Positions 54,790 to 62,709 of a stretch of 64,000 bases of DNA are shown piece after piece; position 1 is the stretch's first letter; each line of letters starts with the position of its first letter. This DNA comes from Mesorhizobium sp. M4B.F.Ca.ET.203.01.1.1 (lineage in GTDB: Bacteria; Pseudomonadota; Alphaproteobacteria; Rhizobiales; Rhizobiaceae). The translations under genes and the position numbers were made by a program. The stretch spans positions 186,001 to 250,000 of the forward strand of contig NZ_SRUO01000005.1 of assembly GCF_004791025.1 (NCBI RefSeq), given 5' to 3'. The notes beneath the pieces are model-generated. The model ran no database searches. It had not been told where the DNA came from and saw nothing but the letters and a program-made list of their open reading frames with translations.

Positions 54790-54931
54790 AAGGTGCGTTT
54801 AGATTCAGGTCAGGCCGAGCCGCGAACGGCGGTTTCCGAGAACCGGAGCGGAGCGTACTTAACTTACGTCAGCACCGGAAGCGCAGGAAACCGCCGGTCG
54901 CGGGCCGGCATCGCCTGAATATCAACACCTT
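54790..54931. repeat. Structured intergenic repeat, copy D
   Basis: The most complete copy. The outer arms AAGGTG/CACCTT and ATTCAGG/CCTGAAT enclose an eleven-pair stem CGGCGGTTTCC/GGAAACCGCCG, then the core GAGAACCGGAGCGG and CAGCACCGGAAGCGCAGG, with a GCGTA/TACGT apex. The right arm ends inside the thyA stop codon. Stem sequences differ from those of the other copies but still pair. Confidence 0.88.
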
Positions 54932-55724
54932 AGACGGCGATCGGCGCCTTGATGGTCGCGTCGGCGAAGTAGTTCTCGAGCCGGAAATCCTCGAACCGGA
55001 AGGCGAAAAGGTCCTTCACCTCCGGATTGATCCACATCGTCGGCAGCGGCTTCGGCGTGCGCCGCAACTGCTCGCGCGCCTGCTCGAAATGGTTCGAGTA
55101 GAGATGTGCGTCGCCGAGCGTGTGGACGAAATCGCCGGGCTTCAGCCCGGTCACCTGCGCCACCATCAGCGTCAGCAGCGCGTAGGAGGCGATGTTGAAC
55201 GGCACGCCGAGGAAAATGTCGGCGGAGCGCTGGTAGAGCTGGCAGGACAGCCGGCCTTCCGAGACGTAGAACTGGAACAGGCAGTGGCAGGGCGGCAGCG
55301 CCATCGCCTCGACCTCGGCCGGATTCCACGCCGAGACGATCAACCGCCGCGAATTGGGATTGCGGCGTATCTCCTTCAGAAGGCCCGCGATCTGGTCGAT
55401 CTCGCCGCCACGGCCGTCCGGCCATGAGCGCCATTGCTTGCCGTAGACCGGGCCGAGGTCGCCGTTCTCGTCCGCCCATTCGTCCCAGATGGAGACGCCA
55501 TTGTCCTTGAGGTATTTGATGTTGGTGTCACCGGCCAGGAACCAGAGCAGCTCGTGGATGATCGACTTCAGATGCAGCTTCTTGGTCGTCGTGACCGGGA
55601 AGCCGCGTGAGAGGTCGAAACGCATCTGGTAGCCGAACACCCCGTGGGTGCCGGTTCCGGTGCGGTCGCCGCGGTCGACGCCGTTCTCCAGCACATGCTT
55701 CAGAAGGTCGAGATACTGGCGCAT
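54930..55724 (-). CDS. thyA: Thymidylate synthase
   Basis: ThyA methylates dUMP to dTMP using methylenetetrahydrofolate. The 264-residue enzyme carries the catalytic Cys in [13 protein letters not shown] and the folate/dUMP motifs [22 protein letters not shown] (RGFPVTTTK) and [15 protein letters not shown]. Its stop codon overlaps structured repeat copy D, and 365 bp upstream lies the inverted repeat pair. Confidence 0.97.
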   Translation of the reverse strand: MRQYLDLLKHVLENGVDRGDRTGTGTHGVFGYQMRFDLSRGFPVTTTKKLHLKSIIHELLWFLAGDTNIKYLKDNGVSIWDEWADENGDLGPVYGKQWRSWPDGRGGEIDQIAGLLKEIRRNPNSRRLIVSAWNPAEVEAMALPPCHCLFQFYVSEGRLSCQLYQRSADIFLGVPFNIASYALLTLMVAQVTGLKPGDFVHTLGDAHLYSNHFEQAREQLRRTPKPLPTMWINPEVKDLFAFRFEDFRLENYFADATIKAPIAV

Positions 55725-55823
55725 CGGCTTGGCCTCGATTCGGGAGTGCGGGCATTATAGCTACCAGACAGCTGGCCGAACACATCAATACGGCACAAGC
55801 ATTGCTTTGCCACCATTCTTTCC

Positions 55824-56020
55824 GGGCGGTTGCGCCGCCCCTCATTGCCCTGCCGGGCATTTCTCCCCGTATAGTGACAGGGAGTAAGAGGCTGGCCGCA
55901 CGCCGCTGCCCTTCTCGCAACGCCGGTGATTGGCGAAACCATCAATGACCGCGTCCCCTCTCCCCGTCACTATACGGGGAGAGGATGCCGGCAGGCAGGT
56001 GAGGGGCGGCACTGCCGCCC
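55824..56020. repeat. Facing pair of palindromic intergenic repeats
   Basis: The first copy (55824-55885) begins with hairpin GGGCGG/CCGCCC and contains CTCCCCGTATAGTGAC. The second (55955-56020) is in the opposite orientation: it contains GTCACTATACGGGGAG and ends with hairpin GGGCGG/CCGCCC. Both also share GCCGGCA- and CCTCA-like segments, so they form an inverted pair separated by about 70 bp in a 365-bp gene-free stretch between thyA and the DUF2853 gene. I recognise the type as a frequent Mesorhizobium repeat. Confidence 0.75.
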
Positions 56021-56089
56021 AGTGGGTGCAAATTCAAATCTGGAGCGACCGCCCTTGCGGCGCCGGCCTCTGCAAGCCGACGCCCGATC

Positions 56090-56401
56090 TCAGAGGGAGC
56101 CGAGCTTGCCCAGGTCCTTCGCCACAAGGTAGTAGAACGTCACCCGGCTCTTGGTGTTGTCGGCGGCCATCGCCTTGCAGACCTTCTCGATCGCACCATC
56201 GGCCTTCTTGGCGTCGGCGACGCCGAGCTTCTTGGCGGCCCAGTTCTCCCGGACGCGTTCCAGTTCCTTCGGGTCCGTGCAGGACACCAGCGATGAATCG
56301 CGGTTCCTCAGCGCGATGCCCAGGTGCTTGACGATCTTCTCGACCGCGTCGGCGCTGGCGCCGGCGTCGTACTTCTTCACATCCGCGAGATAGTCGGCCA
56401 T
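56090..56401 (-). CDS. DUF2853 family protein
   Basis: The 103-residue protein, starting MADYLADVKKYDAGASADAVEKIV, is helical and rich in Lys, Asp and Ala, with a single conserved cysteine pair (SCTD and KVCKAMA). DUF2853 proteins are common in alphaproteobacteria. I know no function for them. It stands alone on the minus strand. Confidence 0.82.
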   Translation of the reverse strand: MADYLADVKKYDAGASADAVEKIVKHLGIALRNRDSSLVSCTDPKELERVRENWAAKKLGVADAKKADGAIEKVCKAMAADNTKSRVTFYYLVAKDLGKLGSL

Positions 56402-56562
56402 CAGAAAAATCCCCTCGTCGGCGCCACGGATCCTGTCGATGAGGCTTGTGGCGCTCTACGCAATCTGTGCGCTAGGTAGCAACTCCTCACCGGTGCAAAG
56501 CTTCGGTTGAGCGCGCCGGCAAGTCAACCCATTTTGAGATAGGGACAAAGTCCCATTCGGCC

Positions 56563-56591
56563 TTTCAATTTCCATGATCGGCCCCTATATT
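56563..56591 (+). promoter_or_regulatory. Probable ssrA promoter
   Basis: TTTCAA, a 17-base spacer and TATATT form a sigma-70-like promoter, with the expected transcription start about 7 bases later, just before the acceptor piece of tmRNA. Confidence 0.5.
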
Positions 56592-56596
56592 CGTTT

Positions 56597-56920
56597 CGTC
56601 GGCTTGACCGACTATGGCGATAAACAGGCGATGCAATAAGCCGTTCGGACCCGGGGGCGGTACCCGGCGCCTCCACCAAAAACCGCTCTTGTCGAAAGAG
56701 CGGCTTTTGCTGGGGGCGAAATAGGATCGACGAAGGTGTAAAGATCGTACTTTTGCCCGGCATTGTACCACCGTCATCGGGCTAAACTTATAGTTGCCAA
56801 CGACAACTATGCGGAAGCTCGTCTCGCTGCGTAATGCAGTGCGAACGCTTCAAATCAAGCCCTAGAGGTTCGCACTTCTAGGCGGGGTTCGGAGGTACCT
56901 GGCAACAGAAACCTCCACTT
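56597..56920 (+). ncRNA. ssrA: tmRNA, permuted two-piece type
   Basis: tmRNA frees stalled ribosomes and tags the unfinished protein. Here the gene is permuted, as in all alphaproteobacteria. The acceptor piece comes first and ends CGCCTCC-A-CCA at 56678. The coding piece starts at GGGGGCG (56712) and pairs with it to make the seven-pair acceptor stem. The tag frame begins at 56796 and reads ANDNYAEARLAA followed by TAA. A CCGCTCTT/AAGAGCGG hairpin separates the two pieces and should be processed away. The last helix GGAGGT/ACCTCC ends at about 56916. Ends are approximate. Confidence 0.92.
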
Positions 56921-57054
56921 CTCCCCTCTTCCATTTTTCTGCAGCGGCATTTTTTTTGCGCCTGGCACGGGGCTACGACCTGGTGCCGTTTGCTCGTTCC
57001 CATCGCGGAGCGATTGCGCTTCGTTGCCGATGCGGCCGGTTTATGCAAAACATG
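56921..57054. other. Spacer between ssrA and the MFS terminator
   Basis: About 130 bp with no gene; a pyrimidine-rich run (CTTCTCCCCTCTTCC) follows the tmRNA end. I see nothing else definable. Confidence 0.4.
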
Positions 57055-57082
57055 AAAAAGGCCGGGCGAGCCCGGCCTTTTT
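57055..57082. terminator. Bidirectional terminator between ssrA and the MFS gene
   Basis: AAAAAGGCCGGG and CCCGGCCTTTTT form a perfect twelve-pair inverted repeat with a four-base loop. It has T runs on both strands. Confidence 0.88.
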
Positions 57083-57102
57083 GTTGCGATTTCGAGCGTT
57101 GC

Positions 57103-58308
57103 TTACTCGGCCGGCGCTTCCACCGTCTCCCGCACGCGGCCGAGCGTGAGCTTGGCCAGCGAGAAGGAGATCACCGCGCAGAGCGTGATGCCGGCCACCA
57201 TCGGCAGCGGCGTGCCGTCGAAGAACAGCCCGGCGACACCCATGGCCAGCGCGCCGATGGCGAAATGCAGCGTGCCCATCAGCGCCGAGGCGGTGCCGGC
57301 GATCTCGCCATGCTCTTCCATGGCCAGCACCGAAGTGGTCGGGATGACCAGACCGAGGAAGCCGTAGCCGACGAAGAGCAGCGCCGCCATCACGTCGAGC
57401 CGGTCGACGCCGGAGGCCATGATCGCGAACAGCGCCACCATCGTCGTCGCATAACCGGTCACCGCCACCCAGACGACGCGCTTCAGGCCGAAGCGGTCCG
57501 CCAGCATCCCGGTCAGCTGCGACATGCCGATGAAGGCAACCGCGTTGATCGAGAAGAACACGCTGTAGACCGAAGGCGACAGGCCGTAGTGGTCGATCAG
57601 GATAAAGGACGAGCTCGACAGATAGACAAAGAAGCTGGCGATGCCGAAGCCGGCGATCGCTACCAGCCCGAGGAAGTTGCGGTCGCCCATCAGGTAGCGG
57701 TAGCCGGACAACGCCGTGCCGAAGGAGGAGCCGGCGCGCTCCTCGACGGAGCGCGTCTCCTTGAGCGACGTGGCGAGCAGGATGGTGGCGAGCGCCGCCG
57801 CACCCGTCACGGTCCAGAACACGGCGCGCCAGCCGAAGCTCTCGATGATCTGGCTGCCGGTCAACGGCGCGAGAATCGGCGACACCGAAAACACCAGCAT
57901 CAGCAATGACATCAGCTTGGCCGCCTCGTTGCCGGTGTGCAGGTCGCGCACGATGGCGCGCGGAATGGCCATGCCGGCGCTGGCGCCGAGGCCCTGCAGG
58001 AAGCGGAAGGCGATCAGCCATTCGATGGTCGGCGCCATCGCCGAGCCGATGCCGCCGATCATGAACAGCGCGAGGCCGCCATAGAGCGGCAGCTTGCGGC
58101 CGACCATATCGGAGATCGGACCGACGAGGATCTGGCCGAACCCCATCGACAGGAAGAAGATCAGCAGGCTCATCTGCACCGCCGAGGTGCCGGCGTGCAG
58201 ATCCTCGCCGATCGACGGCAGTGCAGGAAGATACATGTCGATGGCGAACGGGCCGATGGCGGACAACAGGCCGAGCACGACCGCGATGCGGAGGAATTTG
58301 GGACTCAT
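57103..58308 (-). CDS. Bcr/CflA family multidrug MFS exporter
   Basis: The 401-residue protein has twelve membrane helices. It starts at MSPKFLRIAVVLGLLSAIGP and has IGPFAIDMYLPALPSIGEDL, the signature of the DHA1 Bcr/CflA drug:H+ antiporters, and GFGQILVGPISDMVGRK in the loop after helix 2. It probably exports toxic compounds. It is divergent from a TetR gene with tandem candidate operators between them. Confidence 0.9.
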   Translation of the reverse strand: MSPKFLRIAVVLGLLSAIGPFAIDMYLPALPSIGEDLHAGTSAVQMSLLIFFLSMGFGQILVGPISDMVGRKLPLYGGLALFMIGGIGSAMAPTIEWLIAFRFLQGLGASAGMAIPRAIVRDLHTGNEAAKLMSLLMLVFSVSPILAPLTGSQIIESFGWRAVFWTVTGAAALATILLATSLKETRSVEERAGSSFGTALSGYRYLMGDRNFLGLVAIAGFGIASFFVYLSSSSFILIDHYGLSPSVYSVFFSINAVAFIGMSQLTGMLADRFGLKRVVWVAVTGYATTMVALFAIMASGVDRLDVMAALLFVGYGFLGLVIPTTSVLAMEEHGEIAGTASALMGTLHFAIGALAMGVAGLFFDGTPLPMVAGITLCAVISFSLAKLTLGRVRETVEAPAE

Positions 58309-58392
58309 GATAAGGCTTCTTTCGGATCTGGCTGCCACCGCGAAGGCGGCGTCTAACCCAGGACGTTCCATCCCGTGACATTCCGACACCCA

Positions 58393-58444
58393 GAGCGAAC
58401 TTGTTCGTCTCTTGAGCGAACCTATTCGTCCATCCGGAGCGAAA
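58393..58444. promoter_or_regulatory. Tandem operator-like repeats before the MFS exporter
   Basis: GAGCGAAC-TT-GTTCGTC at 58393-58409 and GAGCGAAC-CT-ATTCGTC at 58414-58430 are two dyads 21 bp apart. A third half-site GAGCGAA follows at 58437. The 21-bp pitch puts them on one helix face. Confidence 0.6.
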
Positions 58445-58468
58445 TGCCTTTGTTCTATGTCCACAAAA

Positions 58469-58486
58469 TTAGACACTCTTGTCCAA
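58469..58486. promoter_or_regulatory. Second operator-like dyad before the tetR gene
   Basis: TTAGACA and TGTCCAA form an imperfect inverted repeat around four bases, 29 bp before the TetR start. Its sequence differs from that of the tandem dyads. Confidence 0.4.
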
Positions 58487-58514
58487 ATCGTCAATCACCG
58501 CTATATAGATTTTT

Positions 58515-59204
58515 ATGAAGCCCGGCGCCTCTCCTGACACTTTCCCGCCACGCAGCCATGAGGCAAAGCGCATTTCGGTTGTCGAAGCCGCTGCTTCGGT
58601 TTTCTGCCGCGAGGGATTTGCCGGCGCCAATATCGACCTGATCGCCGCCGAGGCCGGCGTATCGCGCCAGACCGTCTACAACCACCATGGCGACAAGGAA
58701 AAGCTCTTCATCGCCGTCGTGCGCGACCTCACCGAGCGCTGCAACGCCGGCATCTTCGCCACCATCGCCACCTTCCCCGACCAGCCCGGCGACCTCGAAG
58801 CCGATCTTGTCGGCTTTGCCGTGCGCATGAACCGCAACTGCATCTGCAACCGTGACGGCAGGTTCCTGCGCAAGCTGATCCAGGCCGAGGGCGAACGTTA
58901 TCCCGAGCTTTTCGCCGAATGGCGCGAACAGGGGCCGGGGCGAACCTGGTCGGCGCTTGCCGCCCGCTTTGCCCGCCTCGCCTATGCCGGCCACCTGTCG
59001 ATCGACGACCCGGACGTGGCGGCGCGCCAATTCCTTGCCCTCGTCAACGCCGAATTGCAGATAAGCTTCATGCTCGGCGGCACGCCGACGGAGGAAGAGG
59101 TGCTGCAATCCGCCGGCAATGGCGTGCGCACCTTCCTGCGCGCCTTCGGCCGCCACAAGGCCGCCTCCCACGCGCCCAGAAAGAGCGCGCTCGTCGGCGC
59201 CTGA
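58515..59204 (+). CDS. TetR/AcrR family regulator
   Basis: The 229-residue protein has the TetR DNA-binding domain (EAAASVFCREGFAGANIDLIAAEAGVSRQTVYNHHGDKEKLF, residues about 25-66, key residues AGVS and YNHHGDKE). A C-terminal TetR_C-type ligand domain follows, with a C-terminal Arg/Lys-rich tail. It is divergent from the Bcr/CflA exporter, its probable target. Confidence 0.88.
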   Translation: MKPGASPDTFPPRSHEAKRISVVEAAASVFCREGFAGANIDLIAAEAGVSRQTVYNHHGDKEKLFIAVVRDLTERCNAGIFATIATFPDQPGDLEADLVGFAVRMNRNCICNRDGRFLRKLIQAEGERYPELFAEWREQGPGRTWSALAARFARLAYAGHLSIDDPDVAARQFLALVNAELQISFMLGGTPTEEEVLQSAGNGVRTFLRAFGRHKAASHAPRKSALVGA

Positions 59205-59322
59205 GCCATCAAATCGTCGGCAAAGAGCCTCGCTTCCGGGAGACCGCGATCTATATGCGGTTTACGCCGCGCTCAAGCTTGATTACAGCTATGCGGACGA
59301 TTCAACGGAACCCGACCGTCAC

Positions 59323-59856
59323 ATGGCCGACGACCACATCCGCTACGACATTCTGGCCCAGGAGGCGTTGCGCGGCGTCATGCGCAAGGTCCTGGCCGAA
59401 GTCGCGCGCACCGGCCTTCCGGGCAATCATCATTTCTTCATCACGTTCCTGACCGGCGCGCCGGGCGTGCGCGTGTCGTCGCGGCTGCGCGAGCGCTATC
59501 CGGAGCAGATGACCATCGTCATCCAGTTCCAGTACTGGGACCTGAAAGTGTCCGACACCGGCTTCGAGGTCGGGCTGTCCTTCTCCGACGTGCCGGAAAA
59601 GCTCGAGATCCCCTTCTCCGCCGTCCGCGGCTTCTACGATCCCTCGGTCAATTTCGAGCTCGAATTCGACGTCAAGACGGACGGCGCGGCCGACGACGAA
59701 CCGGCGCAGCCCGCGCCCGAGCCGCTGGCCGTCGTCACCGAGAAGAAACCGGAGACGAAGAAGAAGGCCGCCGCCGAGGCCGACAAGAAGCCCGCCGCCG
59801 CGGACGCCGGCAAGAGCGCCGACGTGGTGTCTCTCGACGCCTTCCGCAAGAAATAA
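59323..59856 (+). CDS. sspB: ClpXP adaptor SspB (alphaproteobacterial type)
   Basis: SspB delivers ssrA-tagged proteins to ClpXP. The 177-residue protein starts at MADDHIRYDILAQEALRGVMRKVL. It has the SspB fold with GLPGNHHFFITFLTGAPGV and a charged C-terminal tail ending in VVSLDAFRKK, the end that docks on ClpX. Between them lies a Lys/Ala/Pro-rich linker of about 50 residues. The tmRNA gene that makes its tag is 2.4 kb away. The GGAA upstream of the ATG is a weak ribosome site. Confidence 0.88.
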   Translation: MADDHIRYDILAQEALRGVMRKVLAEVARTGLPGNHHFFITFLTGAPGVRVSSRLRERYPEQMTIVIQFQYWDLKVSDTGFEVGLSFSDVPEKLEIPFSAVRGFYDPSVNFELEFDVKTDGAADDEPAQPAPEPLAVVTEKKPETKKKAAAEADKKPAAADAGKSADVVSLDAFRKK

Positions 59857-59874
59857 CACGCCGGACGGTGCGGC

Positions 59875-60072
59875 ATGGGCGACGTCGTCAATCTCCGCCA
59901 GGTCCGCAAGCAAAAGGCGCGGACCGAGAAGGAGCGGCAGGCCGGCGAGAACCGTGCCCTGCATGGCCGCTCCAAGGCCGATCGGGACCGCGATCGCCTG
60001 GCCGCCGACAAGGCCGAGCATTTCATCGCCGGCCATCGCCGCGAAGAGCCTGGTGATCCAAACGAGAGCTGA
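59875..60072 (+). CDS. DUF4169 family small basic protein
   Basis: The 65-residue protein starts MGDVVNLRQVRKQKARTEKE and is almost entirely charged, with alternating Arg, Lys, Glu and Asp, so it is probably a single helix. DUF4169 genes commonly follow sspB, as here with an 18-bp gap, and precede a ribbon-helix-helix gene. It has no known function. Confidence 0.8.
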   Translation: MGDVVNLRQVRKQKARTEKERQAGENRALHGRSKADRDRDRLAADKAEHFIAGHRREEPGDPNES

Positions 60073-60081
60073 GCGCCTCAC

Positions 60082-60309
60082 GTGAGCCCGGTCGAAAAGC
60101 GTTCCGTGACCATCCGCGGCCATCGCACGAGCTATTCACTCGAAAAGCCCTTCTACGACGACCTCGTCACGATCGCGGCGGCGCGAAAGCTGACGCTTGC
60201 CGCTCTCGTCGCCGAGATCGACGAAACCCGTCCGCGCGACGCCAACCTCTCCTCCGCGCTCAGGCTTTATGTGCTGGATTGGGCCAAGCGCGGTGCTGGA
60301 GTGGCTTAG
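60082..60309 (+). CDS. Ribbon-helix-helix domain protein
   Basis: The 75-residue protein, with a GTG start, has the ribbon strand KRSVTIRGHRTSYSLEKPFYDDL followed by two helices (IAAARKLTLAALVAEID and NLSSALRLYVLDWAKR), the pattern of RHH_4 proteins (key residues in TIRGHRTS and FYDDL). It is likely a small DNA-binding regulator. It is the last gene in the sspB-DUF4169 run and overlaps the end of the ClC gene by four bases tail to tail. Confidence 0.8.
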   Translation: MSPVEKRSVTIRGHRTSYSLEKPFYDDLVTIAAARKLTLAALVAEIDETRPRDANLSSALRLYVLDWAKRGAGVA

Positions 60310-62108
60310 ACAGGGCCCGTCGCGCTGCCCTGTTTCCGGCGCCGGGCGCCAAAGGAGAGCAAGGCCGAACGGTCACGTTCCTCCGCCTGCTTTTTCGACC
60401 GGACCCGCATCAGATCCTTCCAGCCGACATAGCCGACCAGGCGCGCATCCTCGCGCGTAACGACGGGAAGATGCGAGATGTTTGCCGTCAGCAGCTTGTC
60501 GGACAGGCCCTCCAGATATTCGTCGGGATAGGCAAGCGTCACCTTGCTGCCGGCCAGCAACTCGCCAAGCGTCGTCTTGCGGTGCTTGCCGGCGCGCCGC
60601 CAGCGCAGGATTGCCGGCGGATCGATGACGCCAAGCACGTGCCCTTCCCCGGTCACGACGGGAAAGCTCGGGTGCCGCGTCTCTGGCGCGGTCAGGAAGG
60701 CGGCGGCGCCATGCAAGGTCATCGTTGCCGGCACGCGTTCGACTTCTGTCGTCATCACCTCGCGCACCGTGGTCAGCGCGAACGGATCGACACGGTATTC
60801 GCGCACCAGATGGTGCCCTCGCCGCGCCACCTTTTCGGTCAGGATCGAGCGCTTCATCAACAGCACGGTGACCGCGTGCGCCGTGGCGCAGGCCGCGATC
60901 AGCGGCACCAGTATATGGGTGTTGCCGGTCAGCTCGACCGCGAAGAAGGTGGCGGTCAGCGGCGCGCGCATGGTGCCGCCCATGGTCGCGGCCATCGCCA
61001 GCAGCGGCCAGAAGCCGGGGGTCGCCTCGGGCAGGATGCCGGCAAGAGCAGCCCCCATCGCCCCGCCCATGATCAGCAGGGGCGCCAGCACGCCGCCGGA
61101 CGTTCCCGAGCCCAGCGCCACCGACCAGATGATCGCCTTCACCACCAGCAGCGTGAACGCGGCGGCCGCCAGCGTTTTTCCGTCCAGCATGTTGGCGATG
61201 TTGTCATAGCCGACGCCGAGCGCCTGCGGCTCGATCAGCCCGCCAATACCGACCACCAGGCCGCCGAGCATCGGCCACCACATCCAGTGGATGGGCAGTT
61301 TCTGGAATGCATCCTCGCAGGCATAGACCATCTGCGTCAGCAATCCCGACAGGAGCCCGGCTGAGATGCCGATCAGCACCCAGCCGCCAAGCCCCTGGAA
61401 TGACGCCGCCATACTGCCCTCGAACGGGAAGATCGGCTCCGGCAGATGCAGCAAAGTGCGCTCGACTTCGGCGACGATGGCGGCCACCGCGACGGGGATG
61501 AAACTGCGCGGCGTCCATTCGAACAGAAGCAGCTCGACCGCCAGCATGATGGCGGCGATCGGCGTTCCGAACACGGTGGTCATGCCGGCCGCCGCCCCCG
61601 CCACCAGCAGCGTCTTGCGCTCATTGTCGCTGACCGGCAGCATCTGCGCGATCAGCGAGCCGATGGCGCCGCCGGTCATGATGATCGGACCTTCGGCGCC
61701 GAACGGCCCGCCCGAGCCGATCGAGATCGCCGACGACAACGGCTTCAGGATCGCCACCTTGGCGTCGAGCCGCGAGCGCCCGAGCAGGATCGCCTCGATG
61801 GCCTCGGGAATGCCGTGACCGCGGATCTTCTCGCTGCCGAAGCGTGCCATCAAGCCGATGATCAGCGCGCCGATCACCGGCACGATCACAGCGGCAAGCC
61901 CAAGCGGCGTATCCTCGAGCCTGAGTTCGGCGAGCGAGAACTGGCCGAAATAGGCGATGTTGGTGGCGAGCCGGATGAGCTTCAGCAGCGCAATGCCGGC
62001 AAACAGCCCCGCCGTGGCGACCACGACGGCGATTGCCGCGATGAGAAGCACCCGCGCGTCGGTGGTGAAGTCGCGGAGATGGCCGTTTCCGGCATGAGCG
62101 GATTTCAT
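60306..62108 (-). CDS. ClC family chloride channel or transporter with CBS domains
   Basis: The 600-residue protein has a ClC membrane core (about residues 20-430) and a C-terminal CBS pair (about 450-570). Motifs: GSGGPFGAEGP (the selectivity GxGxPxxEGP with the gating Glu), and GSGTSGGVLAPLLIMGG (the GxFxP region as GGVLAP). The first motif lacks the serine of GSGIP that coordinates central chloride. The start was placed at MKSAHAGNG. It is divergent from a MarR gene with a palindrome between. It transports Cl- or another anion. Confidence 0.9.
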   Translation of the reverse strand: MKSAHAGNGHLRDFTTDARVLLIAAIAVVVATAGLFAGIALLKLIRLATNIAYFGQFSLAELRLEDTPLGLAAVIVPVIGALIIGLMARFGSEKIRGHGIPEAIEAILLGRSRLDAKVAILKPLSSAISIGSGGPFGAEGPIIMTGGAIGSLIAQMLPVSDNERKTLLVAGAAAGMTTVFGTPIAAIMLAVELLLFEWTPRSFIPVAVAAIVAEVERTLLHLPEPIFPFEGSMAASFQGLGGWVLIGISAGLLSGLLTQMVYACEDAFQKLPIHWMWWPMLGGLVVGIGGLIEPQALGVGYDNIANMLDGKTLAAAAFTLLVVKAIIWSVALGSGTSGGVLAPLLIMGGAMGAALAGILPEATPGFWPLLAMAATMGGTMRAPLTATFFAVELTGNTHILVPLIAACATAHAVTVLLMKRSILTEKVARRGHHLVREYRVDPFALTTVREVMTTEVERVPATMTLHGAAAFLTAPETRHPSFPVVTGEGHVLGVIDPPAILRWRRAGKHRKTTLGELLAGSKVTLAYPDEYLEGLSDKLLTANISHLPVVTREDARLVGYVGWKDLMRVRSKKQAEERDRSALLSFGARRRKQGSATGPV

Positions 62109-62144
62109 TTGGGAGCCCGGCTTTCTGGTTGTCGGGTCGCTATC

Positions 62145-62159
62145 TATCGTAACACGATA
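62145..62159. promoter_or_regulatory. Candidate MarR operator
   Basis: TATCGT-AAC-ACGATA is a perfect inverted repeat with a three-base centre, in the divergent spacer between the ClC gene and the MarR gene. Confidence 0.6.
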
Positions 62160-62231
62160 TAAATGCACAAGGCCGATTTGCGACGAAAAACAGTTTGAGC
62201 TTTTGCCGGAAACGAACAAAGGTCGGCCACG

Positions 62232-62657
62232 ATGCCTTCGCAAAACTCACGCCCCGCCATCAGCCAGGCCGACTATCAGCGGCTGTCCGAATTCCGCTAC
62301 CTGATCCGACGGTTCCTCGAGTTCAGCCAGATCCAGGCCAATGAGGCGGGTCTCACCCCGCGCCAGCACCAGGCGCTGCTGGCGATCAAGGGGTTTCCGG
62401 GCGCGGGACCGGTGACGGTCGGCGACCTGGCCGAACGCTTGCGCATCCGCCACCACAGCGCCGTGGAACTGGTCGACCGCCTGTGCGAGGCCGGGCTTGT
62501 CACCAGGGACCAGGACAAGGATGACCACCGCCGTGTGCTTTTGCGGCTCACCGAGCGCGCCGATGACTGCCTCGCCGAACTGTCGGCGGCGCATCTCGAC
62601 GAGCTCGGACGCATCGAGCCGATGCTAATGCGGCTGCTCAGTCGGCAGGATCGGTGA
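62232..62657 (+). CDS. MarR family regulator, divergent from the ClC gene
   Basis: The 141-residue protein is a MarR winged helix: ANEAGLTPRQHQALLAIKGF, VGDLAERLRIRHHSAVELVD as recognition helices and RDQDKDDHRRVLLRLTERA as the wing. Its target is probably the ClC gene and itself. The first ATG has no strong ribosome site. Confidence 0.85.
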   Translation: MPSQNSRPAISQADYQRLSEFRYLIRRFLEFSQIQANEAGLTPRQHQALLAIKGFPGAGPVTVGDLAERLRIRHHSAVELVDRLCEAGLVTRDQDKDDHRRVLLRLTERADDCLAELSAAHLDELGRIEPMLMRLLSRQDR

Positions 62658-62709
62658 TCGCAACTGACAAGGTCCGAGGATGGCCTGGCTGGCCGGCCTC
62701 GGTCCGCCG

